From Symsagittifera roscoffensis (lineage: Eukaryota > Xenacoelomorpha > Acoela > Convolutidae), in NCBI RefSeq assembly GCF_963678635.1, contig NC_087065.1, positions 74,163,345-74,227,344 of the forward strand: a stretch of 64,000 nt of DNA, read 5' to 3'. How positions within the stretch are numbered: position 1 is the stretch's first letter; the number at the start of each line of letters is the position of its first letter. Positions 56,050 to 64,000 of the stretch are shown here, in pieces. Under the pieces are notes generated by a model that was not told the DNA's origin, did no database searches, and was given only the letters and a program-made list of their open reading frames with translations. Both the position numbers and the translations under genes were made by a program.

Positions 56050-59000
56050 AGAAAGTCCAGATGATGATGATATTTTCCCCTTTATCGTAGACGCAACCAC
56101 TGATAGAGGACAGCATATATTCTGCAAAAATTTACTCTTAAATTTGTTTGAACCCGGAATCAGTCCATGTAAAACAGAGTTCCCAGATGTAAAAATCAAA
56201 AGACAAATTATCGATCACTATCTAAAAGATATATGTAACCTAACACAACAATACGGAATCTACTCCATAGAATTCAGCTCACCAAACCAGAATCACAGTA
56301 AATATATAATTCAAACAGACGACCTTGATTTAGAATTCTCAAAAATATTCTCAGAATATATAAAAAGCATCCAATATAATAACTCACAAAGAGCAAACTC
56401 CATATTCACCAATGAAGTTTTTGCGATAATATATAGTTATATCTCGATATTAGAAAACGAAATCCAGATACCAAATGTCTCACCAACAGAAACATCTAAA
56501 CATATAAGAGTACGACATGAAATCACACTACTCTCTAGTTTTCTAAATATAATTAAAGAAAATTTCACGAAAGATGAAGTTTCACAACATACAAAAAACG
56601 ACTTACAAAAAATCTTGGCATGGTTCATAATAGATTATTTCACACATAATATTGATTTAATTTCACAAGCAAGAAAAAATTTTAGACCCCAAAACTCAAA
56701 CGATGATACTGCCATCACAGAACAATCAGACTATGTTTGGGACCCCAAATGGTCTCATCCCGCATTCATAAACTTCCCACAATCAATCTCAAGTCAAGCA
56801 ATAAGTACGATATCTTATGTAAGAGATTATGTACGAGTAATACCATTAACCATTGATGCAACACCATTAAACTATAATACATTTTTACCCGATATGCAAA
56901 ATAATAGTTTAAACTCTACAGTCATACACAATGAAAACCTCAATGGAACTAGGAATCTTACTCAACAAGATATCCAGACACCATCACACTTCATAAATGA
57001 AGAAATCGTACACACAACAACTACACAACAAAGTATTTCACCAATACGTCCAAACTTAACAACACCAAGAAATACAAATTCTTCACAAACACAGGTAACA
57101 TTACAATCAACCGTTAAACCTTCGGTTGCTCCAAAATATTCACACATGGATTACCAAACATACAGACCCATGACAATACCGCCAAAAACACGCAAAACGT
57201 TCACTAGAAACAACTTTGCAGACCATAATTATAATTACACACATCCATCAAAAACAAATTATCAACCAAGAAAAAATTTTAGTAATTATACAAGATCTCA
57301 AAACTGGGATAACCCAATGGCACCACCTAATTCAGTAAATTTCCACACAAATTTACATCCTCCACAGGATCGTAGTGAAAACTATCCATTTTCTCAACAA
57401 AATAAAAATAAAAAACAAACATCTTATCAAATGGATTACTTATCCTCAGATGATGATTTCTTACAACCAGATATATTTACACCCTATAATCAAGAATATC
57501 GTGGACAAGGAATACAGAAACCACATACATATCATAGAATTTTTTCTCCACAACCAATAGATACACAAATTCAACAACCAATTCAACAACAAAACCCAAT
57601 TAATAAATCTTTTCAACCAATTCAGCAACAAAACCCAATGATTGCAAACTCGTACCAACCAGCACAAATGCAAAATGAAATACCACTCCCATATTATCTT
57701 CAACAACACGAAATAACAAGAAATCAACTTTCAAATTTTTCTCAAATGCCAAATGCAGCAGAATCAATACAAATGACGATGAATCCATACCTTATGGGTG
57801 GATCATCAATAACATCAAATAAACCTTTAATGGTATTCACAGGAACAGACCCTGAATATTCTGTAGAAGACTATTTAAATGCAGTCACAGCAAATTTGAT
57901 TTTAAATATAGGACCTGAACCAATTAATACGCCACTACATCAAAACTGGATACATCGACGCACAGCGTTAATACAAACAACTCTAGATGGCGCAGCCCAA
58001 AAATGGTTTTCAGTATTGCCTATAGAAATAAAATCAAATTGGAAAAGATTTACACAAGAATTTTCAAAAATGTTTGACTCCGAAAGAAACAAACAACAAC
58101 AAAGAGTTTTATGTAATGAAATTCGCAGATTACCAAACGAAACCATCAAGCAATTAGCAGTACGAATCGAAACACTAGTTCGAAAAGCATATTCATTAAA
58201 TACACATGACTATAAAAACACAAAGATGACAGAAATCTTAATGATGACCTTAACACCACAATTAAGAAAAATAGCAATAAAAAAGAGAGCATCCCATCCT
58301 TCGTCAATTCGAGAACCCGATTTAGATTTTCGAAAACTAGTAGACAAACTAGAACAAGCAGAAATCACAATGAAACTCGAAGAAACGGAAAATCTGAAAT
58401 TACAATACGTTAACAGAATTGAAACAGCTTCCACAAATATAAACAATATACAAGAATCAGATACAGATCTCGTTGAAAAAATCACTGAAATACTCAATAT
58501 TTACGAAAAACACCCAAACTTTAAAGGCAAACCATCTTTAAAAAAATGGTGTAATTATTGCCGACGATACGGACATAGTATTTCTGAATGTAGACAAAAA
58601 CAGCAAGACAATCAAAATAAACCTCAAAAATATAAAGAACCAAATAAATCATTCTATCAATACATGAAAAAAGATCAAAATCTACCGAACAAAACAGTCT
58701 ACAGCAACAACAGTTCAGGAAAACCACTCCCGAACAATACAAATTATACAAGAAATCAATCACCATATAACTCAAGTTATAGAGGAAGATCACCAGAACG
58801 AAGAAACACGCATAATTCATCACAAAATCACTACAATAGACCAAATAGTCGAAATAACTACTCCAGATCACATTCAAATACACAACGATTTGTTTCTAGA
58901 TCTAATTCCCAATCAAGAAATAATTATTATCCAAACAATCAATCACGAAATTCATCATACAATAGGAATAGAAACTACTCAAATAATCGGAATAGAAGTT

Positions 59001-62000
59001 ATTCAAACAACCGAAACCAGAATTACCCGAACAATCAATCAAGGAATAACTCATATAATAGATCGAACTATAACAGACCAAACAATAATTACCAAAACAG
59101 ATCGCGAAATAATTCACAAAATCGACACTCAAGTTATAATAATCGTTATAGAAATTATTCCCAATCACCACACCGGAATAATAATAACTATAATAATTCT
59201 AATAATCGCCACAGAAGTAGTACACCTAAACATCAAAGACATATTAATCAAGTACAATCTAATCCAGAAACAACATCAGACCCTCCAGGTATTGATGACA
59301 CAGTAACTGATACGTTACAACTCAACCAAATAAACTGTGAATCATCAGATTCAGAAAGCGATGCAGAAAACACTCTCTCCATCAACATGATAAAAGTCGA
59401 AAATGACTATGAACCTGTTATATATGAAGAACCTTTTTCATCACACATATATGAGAATCAATCAGAACTCCTTCACAATTATTATATTGAACCCGTCCAT
59501 TCCACACCGACGACACAAAAAACTAATGAATTTAACACTACAAACCAAACCAATGAGAAAGAAAAAACAAAATGTTTGAATACAAATCACATCTATCAAA
59601 ACATACAAAAAGAACAACCCAAAGAAAAAATTTGGACAATACCATTTCTTTTGGAAAGCCCAAAAAGCAAAGAATTTCAACCACCAGATCTTGAAATTGA
59701 TTTTTTAATTGATTCAGGAGCAGAATCAAATATAATAAACATTCCCACATGGAATGAAATAAAAACCTTACACCCAAAGCTAACACCTCTTGAAACCTCC
59801 AGCAAACTAGCAACAGCACAAGGATCAACATTAATAAACTATGGAAAAATTCAATTATTTCTTCTCCCCACAAGAACAATGGAGCAAAACAAAATTTTAA
59901 CCAAACCATTTAAACAAATATTCCATATCACTGATATTAAACATAATATCATTGGAATACCATTTATCTCTAAATATATACCAACAATCAACATCTTGAA
60001 TAGTAAAATATTAATCAAAGATAAATATACAAAAACAAAAGACACATCCCTAACATTTTTTCAAAGATTAAATAAACAACCACCATTTTTTTCGAAATTT
60101 TACCCAATATATAACCAGCAAAGAAAACACTTGAAACCACTATCAGGAAACATCTATAATTTTTCAATCAAACAAGTTCACCAATATGATAAAAAACAAA
60201 ACAAACAAAAATTTTATATGTCAGATTTTGAATTCAAACCTATTCATAAGTTTTTCAAAATCACAATCTCAACAATAAAATATTTGAAAAACTCGAATTC
60301 AGATATTATTTCCTTACATGTATACAACAATACACCTTACCAAGTAACATTACCTTTAGGACTTTTAGGCTATTGCGAAACCAACGCTACAATATTACCA
60401 ATACACGAAAAAGCATATCGTGTAAAAAATATACTCCAATTACTAGATATTTGCCAATCCACAATCCTTAATGAAGAATTATCTATAAATAATATAATAA
60501 GTAACGAAAACAGAAATACGGATTATTTCACAAAAACCCCATATTTCAAACCTACATTCAACATAAGTAACTACACAGAGAATCAACAGAAATTTTTAAC
60601 AATGTTTAATTTCCAACATTCACAAACAACACAAGACGAATTTGAAAAACTAGCAAAACAGCTAATTAAATATTCATCAGTCTATGCAACATCCAAATTT
60701 GATGTTGGCAAAATCAGCTCATCACTACATCTCCCATTAAAACCAGACGCAGTTTTCAAAAAACAAAGAGCAAGTAAAGTACCAATTCACTTACACGATA
60801 AAGTGAACAGATTACTCGACATTTTAGAACAATACAACATTATATCACCAGTAAACAAAGAGGAACAACCAAAAGGCAACACATTTATCAACCCTGTTAT
60901 CATTCTAGCCAAAGGAGAATCATTAAAAATTGTTCTCGATGCTAGATACCTCAACTCACTCATAGATGAATCAAAGTGTAATTGGCCCATTGAACCAATA
61001 CAAGTTATTTTAACAAAAATAAACGGAAAATACTTTACCACCGCCGATATGAATAGTGCATATAATCAAATGCCATTAGATGAACAATCACGACGCTTAA
61101 CACAATTTGTTATTGGAAATCAACAATACGAATTCAACCGCTTGTTCTATGGAATATCCATAGGACCAGCAGCATTTTCAGCTTTTATGAGCAAAATTTT
61201 TCGACCACTAATACTCAAGAAAAACGCAATCACCTATTTAGACGATGTTTTTATGCAATCACAAACAAAAGAGGAAATGTTCAATGTTTTAGAACAATAT
61301 CACCAAATACTTCAGAACGAAAATCTGAAGGCCGCCCCCGATAAATCACACTTCTTTTTGACAAAAGTTAAATTCTTAGGGCATAATATAGAAAGAAAAA
61401 CAATCACTCCATTGAAATCACGTATAGACGCTATTCAAAAACTCCAACCACCAACAAATAAAAAGAAAATCCAAGAATTCCTTGGAATGTTAAACTTTTT
61501 AAGCAAATATGTTTATAAAATGCAATTATATCTACGACCATTCTATAACATACTTAGACAACAAAATAATTTTGAATGGAATATAGAACATCAAGCACGA
61601 TTTGAAGAAATTAAAAAACTTCTAACTGAACAAATTTCAAACACAATTCCAGATTCAAATCAACCATTTTATGCAATGTGCGATGCTTCGAACTTTGGCA
61701 TCGGCGCAGCATTATTACAATCACATAATAGTACAAATAAAATGAACCTCATATCAGCAAATTCTCGATTATTCACTCAAGCAGAACTAAGACTCTCAAC
61801 TCTAATGAGAGAATGTACAGCCATAATATATACACTAACAGAATATGAATTTCTGATACTTGGATCAAAACATCCCACAGTTCTATTCACAGACCATAAA
61901 CCAATCATCTTTCTTTTTACACAAAAGTCTAATCCAAACCACCGAGTTTATAGATTTCAACTCATTTTAATGAAATTCCCAAACTTACATATAGTTTGGA

Positions 62001-62122
62001 CCGCAGGAAAAAATCTTGCATTACCAGACACCTTAAGTCGAAATACGCCACCTGAATTACTTACACGAAAAACCACAGTTGAAATACCCAAAAAACATAA
62101 AATTCTACCTTGCAGAAAATGA
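56024..62122 (+). CDS. Gag-Pol polyprotein: Gag, protease, reverse transcriptase, RNase H
   Basis: A single 2032-codon frame. Residues 1-600 are Gln/Asn/Pro-rich without a recognised domain. About 600-790 is a retrotransposon Gag capsid-like region (IHRRTALIQTTLDGAAQKWF, KRFTQEFSKMFDS). A zinc knuckle CX2CX4HX4C has its first Cys at residue 843. About 900-1085 is Arg/Asn/Ser-rich and probably binds RNA. The protease has LIDSGAES with Asp 1230. Reverse transcriptase (about 1600-1790) has the ADMNSAYNQMPL motif, LFYGISIGPAAFSAFM and catalytic YLDD at 1738-1741. RNase H has CDASNFGIGAAL (Asp 1887), RECTA, FTDHKP and LPDTLSRN. Gag and Pol share one frame, so no frameshift or stop separates them. 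The Gag portion before the zinc knuckle is unusually long. ATG chosen as the first in frame. Confidence 0.93.
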   Translation: MSSTHTPGEESPDDDDIFPFIVDATTDRGQHIFCKNLLLNLFEPGISPCKTEFPDVKIKRQIIDHYLKDICNLTQQYGIYSIEFSSPNQNHSKYIIQTDDLDLEFSKIFSEYIKSIQYNNSQRANSIFTNEVFAIIYSYISILENEIQIPNVSPTETSKHIRVRHEITLLSSFLNIIKENFTKDEVSQHTKNDLQKILAWFIIDYFTHNIDLISQARKNFRPQNSNDDTAITEQSDYVWDPKWSHPAFINFPQSISSQAISTISYVRDYVRVIPLTIDATPLNYNTFLPDMQNNSLNSTVIHNENLNGTRNLTQQDIQTPSHFINEEIVHTTTTQQSISPIRPNLTTPRNTNSSQTQVTLQSTVKPSVAPKYSHMDYQTYRPMTIPPKTRKTFTRNNFADHNYNYTHPSKTNYQPRKNFSNYTRSQNWDNPMAPPNSVNFHTNLHPPQDRSENYPFSQQNKNKKQTSYQMDYLSSDDDFLQPDIFTPYNQEYRGQGIQKPHTYHRIFSPQPIDTQIQQPIQQQNPINKSFQPIQQQNPMIANSYQPAQMQNEIPLPYYLQQHEITRNQLSNFSQMPNAAESIQMTMNPYLMGGSSITSNKPLMVFTGTDPEYSVEDYLNAVTANLILNIGPEPINTPLHQNWIHRRTALIQTTLDGAAQKWFSVLPIEIKSNWKRFTQEFSKMFDSERNKQQQRVLCNEIRRLPNETIKQLAVRIETLVRKAYSLNTHDYKNTKMTEILMMTLTPQLRKIAIKKRASHPSSIREPDLDFRKLVDKLEQAEITMKLEETENLKLQYVNRIETASTNINNIQESDTDLVEKITEILNIYEKHPNFKGKPSLKKWCNYCRRYGHSISECRQKQQDNQNKPQKYKEPNKSFYQYMKKDQNLPNKTVYSNNSSGKPLPNNTNYTRNQSPYNSSYRGRSPERRNTHNSSQNHYNRPNSRNNYSRSHSNTQRFVSRSNSQSRNNYYPNNQSRNSSYNRNRNYSNNRNRSYSNNRNQNYPNNQSRNNSYNRSNYNRPNNNYQNRSRNNSQNRHSSYNNRYRNYSQSPHRNNNNYNNSNNRHRSSTPKHQRHINQVQSNPETTSDPPGIDDTVTDTLQLNQINCESSDSESDAENTLSINMIKVENDYEPVIYEEPFSSHIYENQSELLHNYYIEPVHSTPTTQKTNEFNTTNQTNEKEKTKCLNTNHIYQNIQKEQPKEKIWTIPFLLESPKSKEFQPPDLEIDFLIDSGAESNIINIPTWNEIKTLHPKLTPLETSSKLATAQGSTLINYGKIQLFLLPTRTMEQNKILTKPFKQIFHITDIKHNIIGIPFISKYIPTINILNSKILIKDKYTKTKDTSLTFFQRLNKQPPFFSKFYPIYNQQRKHLKPLSGNIYNFSIKQVHQYDKKQNKQKFYMSDFEFKPIHKFFKITISTIKYLKNSNSDIISLHVYNNTPYQVTLPLGLLGYCETNATILPIHEKAYRVKNILQLLDICQSTILNEELSINNIISNENRNTDYFTKTPYFKPTFNISNYTENQQKFLTMFNFQHSQTTQDEFEKLAKQLIKYSSVYATSKFDVGKISSSLHLPLKPDAVFKKQRASKVPIHLHDKVNRLLDILEQYNIISPVNKEEQPKGNTFINPVIILAKGESLKIVLDARYLNSLIDESKCNWPIEPIQVILTKINGKYFTTADMNSAYNQMPLDEQSRRLTQFVIGNQQYEFNRLFYGISIGPAAFSAFMSKIFRPLILKKNAITYLDDVFMQSQTKEEMFNVLEQYHQILQNENLKAAPDKSHFFLTKVKFLGHNIERKTITPLKSRIDAIQKLQPPTNKKKIQEFLGMLNFLSKYVYKMQLYLRPFYNILRQQNNFEWNIEHQARFEEIKKLLTEQISNTIPDSNQPFYAMCDASNFGIGAALLQSHNSTNKMNLISANSRLFTQAELRLSTLMRECTAIIYTLTEYEFLILGSKHPTVLFTDHKPIIFLFTQKSNPNHRVYRFQLILMKFPNLHIVWTAGKNLALPDTLSRNTPPELLTRKTTVEIPKKHKILPCRK

Positions 62123-62861
62123 AACATCACCCCGATTGGAATGCAAATATGCAGTAAAAACTGACGTTGAACAATCACAAATAAATAATTTACAACATTT
62201 CCCACTTTATTTAGATTGTCAAAATAATCACTATGAAGTTGATCTACTTGGGACATCAATTTTAAACCAATCCCATATTCACAATGGATAAAAAACAACA
62301 CCCAACAAAAAAGAATAAAACAACACCCGCCTAAAAAAGACCATTTTCCACTAATTGAAAAAGAAAATCTGACTGATAAAATAAACTTATCAGGACCACA
62401 AACAAACGATTCAAAATACACAATAAATCAAGTTTTTGACCTCCATGACCCACTTGACACAATACCCTTATCTAAAAAAGAAATCGAAAACATTTTTCTC
62501 CCCCCAACAGAAACAATTACAATTTCAACACTGAAACAATATCAAAACCTTGACCCAGTAATTCGACAACTGAAATCATGGCACAAATATAAAACTAAAC
62601 CTATCAAAGCAGATTCAACTATTCTAGGAAACAAAACACTCCTCAGATATTTTCGAAAATTCAACAATACAACAATTAACGAAAACACAGACCTTCTAGA
62701 ATACAAACTAAATGAATCTACAGTTCCCTGTCTCCCTTTAAGTATGATTCTTATAGCTTTTAATATTTCACATACACAAAATATTAAAGGACACTCTGGA
62801 TCAGAAAAAAACATATTCAAATTTTATACAAAACTTTTATTTCCCAAATGCACCAATTTGG
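62079..62861 (+). pseudogene. RNase H-integrase linker and integrase zinc region, frame-shifted
   Basis: After the Gag-Pol stop at 62122, coding-like sequence continues in the next frame to about 62245 (SPRLECKYAVKTD, LQHFPLYLDCQNNHYEVDLL). It then returns to the Gag-Pol frame (KPIPYSQWIK, LKQYQNLDPVIRQLKSWHKY, AFNISHTQNIKGHSG) until about 62845. There it shifts again into the integrase frame. The His pair of the integrase zinc domain (SHTQNIKGH) is before the last shift and its Cys pair (CNDCIVC) is after it, so the zinc domain is split. The changes lie near A-runs (for example 62093-62098), so single-base sequencing errors or early decay both fit. Confidence 0.7.
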
Positions 62862-64000
62862 ATAAAAGTACTATGCAATGACTGTATAGTATGTCAACTA
62901 AATAAACCTTACCCAAATCAAAAACAAATAGCACAAAAACAAGATTTTAAAGGACAAAGTTTGTACTTTAATCATCGTATCTCATTTGATACCAAAGGAC
63001 CAATTTCACCCTCATCCGAAGGAAACTCCTACATTATGGTAATTGTTGACGCATTTACACATTATGTAGCACTTAACCCAGTACCACATTGTAACGCTTA
63101 TTACGCTTACACAACACTCTATGAACACTGGATAGCAAAATTCGGACTACCAGAAACTTTAGTTACAGACAACGGTACAGAATTCATAAATAATGAAATC
63201 ATCACACTATGTCATTTATATAACATTAAACACAAACCACGTACATCTCACGCACCTTGGACAAACGGCTTAGTCGAAGGTATGAACCGTTCATTACAAG
63301 AATATCTCAGATGTATCATCAATGGAAATGATACAAGATATACCGAATGGTCAGCAGATGTAAAACTATTTCCCTTAGCATATAATTCACAAATCACGAC
63401 AACTTTAGGAATGTCACCATATGAAATGGTTTTTAACCAAAAGCCACGCAAACCAATAATGTTTACAGCAAACTCTCATAAAAACGCACAAGGTTATTGT
63501 CAACCAAATAAAGACTCAATTTGTTATAACCTACCATTACATACACACGATGAAGATCATTTTCATCACCCACAAATTCTTAAATTAGCCTCCGGTACAC
63601 ACACCGAATGGATTTTAAACAGAGATAAAAAACACAATGAAATTTACCAAAAGGTAACAAAAAAGTTGTTACAAAGGCAAAATATTAATGAACAAATAAA
63701 TTCACGCTTTACACCAGCCTCCGATTTAAAAATTGGAACATTTGTTTTAATACCCAATTTTAATACTCAAAAAGGAATTTCAAAAAAGTTACAACCCCTT
63801 CGTAAAGGACCATACCAAATAAGTGCAAAACCCACTGATGTCACATATAAAATCACCGACTCAGATAAAAAAGAAATCGTTCAACACCGAAATAACCTAT
63901 TACCTTATTATCCAAAAGAATACGCACTCCGCGAACTAACTCAATTATATTCTTTTACAGGTTTAAAAGTTATTCAAAATAACCCACATACGGACACCAT
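62862..64000 (+). CDS. integrase core and C-terminal domain, cut by window edge
   Basis: Open frame from before 62862 to the window end with no stop. CNDCIVC completes the zinc domain. The catalytic triad is visible: Asp in SFDTKGPI (codon 62988), Asp in VTDNGTEF (63168) and Glu in NGLVEGMNRSL (63276), with 35 residues between the last two, the standard D,D(35)E spacing. NSYIMVIVDAFTHYVAL and SHAPWTNGLVEG are typical of Ty3/gypsy integrases. A GPY/F-type module follows (LQPLRKGPYQI, then VQHRNNLLPYYP). The protein joins element cDNA to host DNA. It is in a different frame from reverse transcriptase, separated by the linker shifts just upstream. About 380 codons are visible; the end is outside the window. 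Confidence 0.9.
   Translation, partial: MKVLCNDCIVCQLNKPYPNQKQIAQKQDFKGQSLYFNHRISFDTKGPISPSSEGNSYIMVIVDAFTHYVALNPVPHCNAYYAYTTLYEHWIAKFGLPETLVTDNGTEFINNEIITLCHLYNIKHKPRTSHAPWTNGLVEGMNRSLQEYLRCIINGNDTRYTEWSADVKLFPLAYNSQITTTLGMSPYEMVFNQKPRKPIMFTANSHKNAQGYCQPNKDSICYNLPLHTHDEDHFHHPQILKLASGTHTEWILNRDKKHNEIYQKVTKKLLQRQNINEQINSRFTPASDLKIGTFVLIPNFNTQKGISKKLQPLRKGPYQISAKPTDVTYKITDSDKKEIVQHRNNLLPYYPKEYALRELTQLYSFTGLKVIQNNPHTDT

Larger units (their letters stand above)
54032..64000 (+). mobile_element. Ty3/gypsy LTR retrotransposon, runs off the right edge
   Basis: Order: candidate 5' LTR, primer-binding site, 1.2-kb leader, small ORF, Gag-protease-RT-RNase H in one frame, then integrase. Integrase after RNase H is the Ty3/gypsy order. 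The coding strand is conspicuously A-rich and G-poor compared with all DNA to the left. The Gag-Pol frame is intact over 6.1 kb, which suggests a young copy, although the region before integrase changes frame. The 3' LTR lies beyond the window. Confidence 0.9.

Noticed and set aside
58890-59306. 138-codon frame inside Gag-Pol in another frame
   Set aside because: Shadow of the low-complexity Arg/Asn/Ser tract; Ile/Thr-rich repetition follows from codon structure.

Overview
This window looks like AT-rich nuclear DNA from an invertebrate animal. Genes are interrupted by spliceosomal introns, noncoding DNA is packed with dispersed repeats, and metazoan-type transposons are present (a Helitron-like element, a non-LTR retrotransposon, a Ty3/gypsy element, tRNA-derived SINE-like repeats and a hAT-type MITE). 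The standard genetic code fits every gene. I cannot name the species.

Three host genes are visible. Deoxyhypusine hydroxylase (DOHH, 5200-7014, + strand, three exons) is complete and keeps all four His-Glu iron-binding motifs. An SLC18B1-like major-facilitator transporter (29903-37386, + strand, five exons, 480 aa) is complete in phase, and its third intron is 4.4 kb and full of repeats. The first coding exon of a cathepsin-L-like papain-family protease (52118-52300) lies just before a 200-N assembly gap; no other exon of it was found.

Layout. 1-4.2 kb: the left edge cuts a minus-strand retroelement ORF preceded by a long leader with an array of TCCGGATTG-type repeats. 4.8-5.1 kb: a minus-strand fragment of a mobile-element protein. 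5.2-7.0 kb: DOHH. 7-11 kb: dispersed repeats and one unidentified ORF. 11.0-17.4 kb: a decayed minus-strand Helitron-like (Helentron-type) element with HUH nuclease and Pif1-type helicase. 17.5-29.7 kb: a 6-kb segment present twice in tandem, the second copy having its first 1.4 kb inverted and carrying a perfect 141-bp-arm palindrome. 29.9-37.4 kb: SLC18B1-like gene. 37.4-48.2 kb: repeats, a 444-bp MITE with 8-bp target-site duplication, and a duplication that carries part of that MITE. 48.2-49.7 kb: 5'-truncated LINE reverse transcriptase. 52.1 kb: protease exon and gap. 54.0-64.0 kb (runs off the right edge): a large, mostly intact Ty3/gypsy retrotransposon with a candidate LTR, primer-binding site, structured leader, an extra upstream ORF, a 2032-codon Gag-Pol ORF, and integrase in shifted frames.

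No operon-like cooperation exists here. The host genes are unrelated neighbours, and most of the DNA is mobile-element sequence or local duplication. The least ordinary parts are the rearranged 6-kb duplication with its palindrome and the gypsy element's extra ORF and very long Gag. No CRISPR array, rRNA gene or convincing functional tRNA gene was seen.
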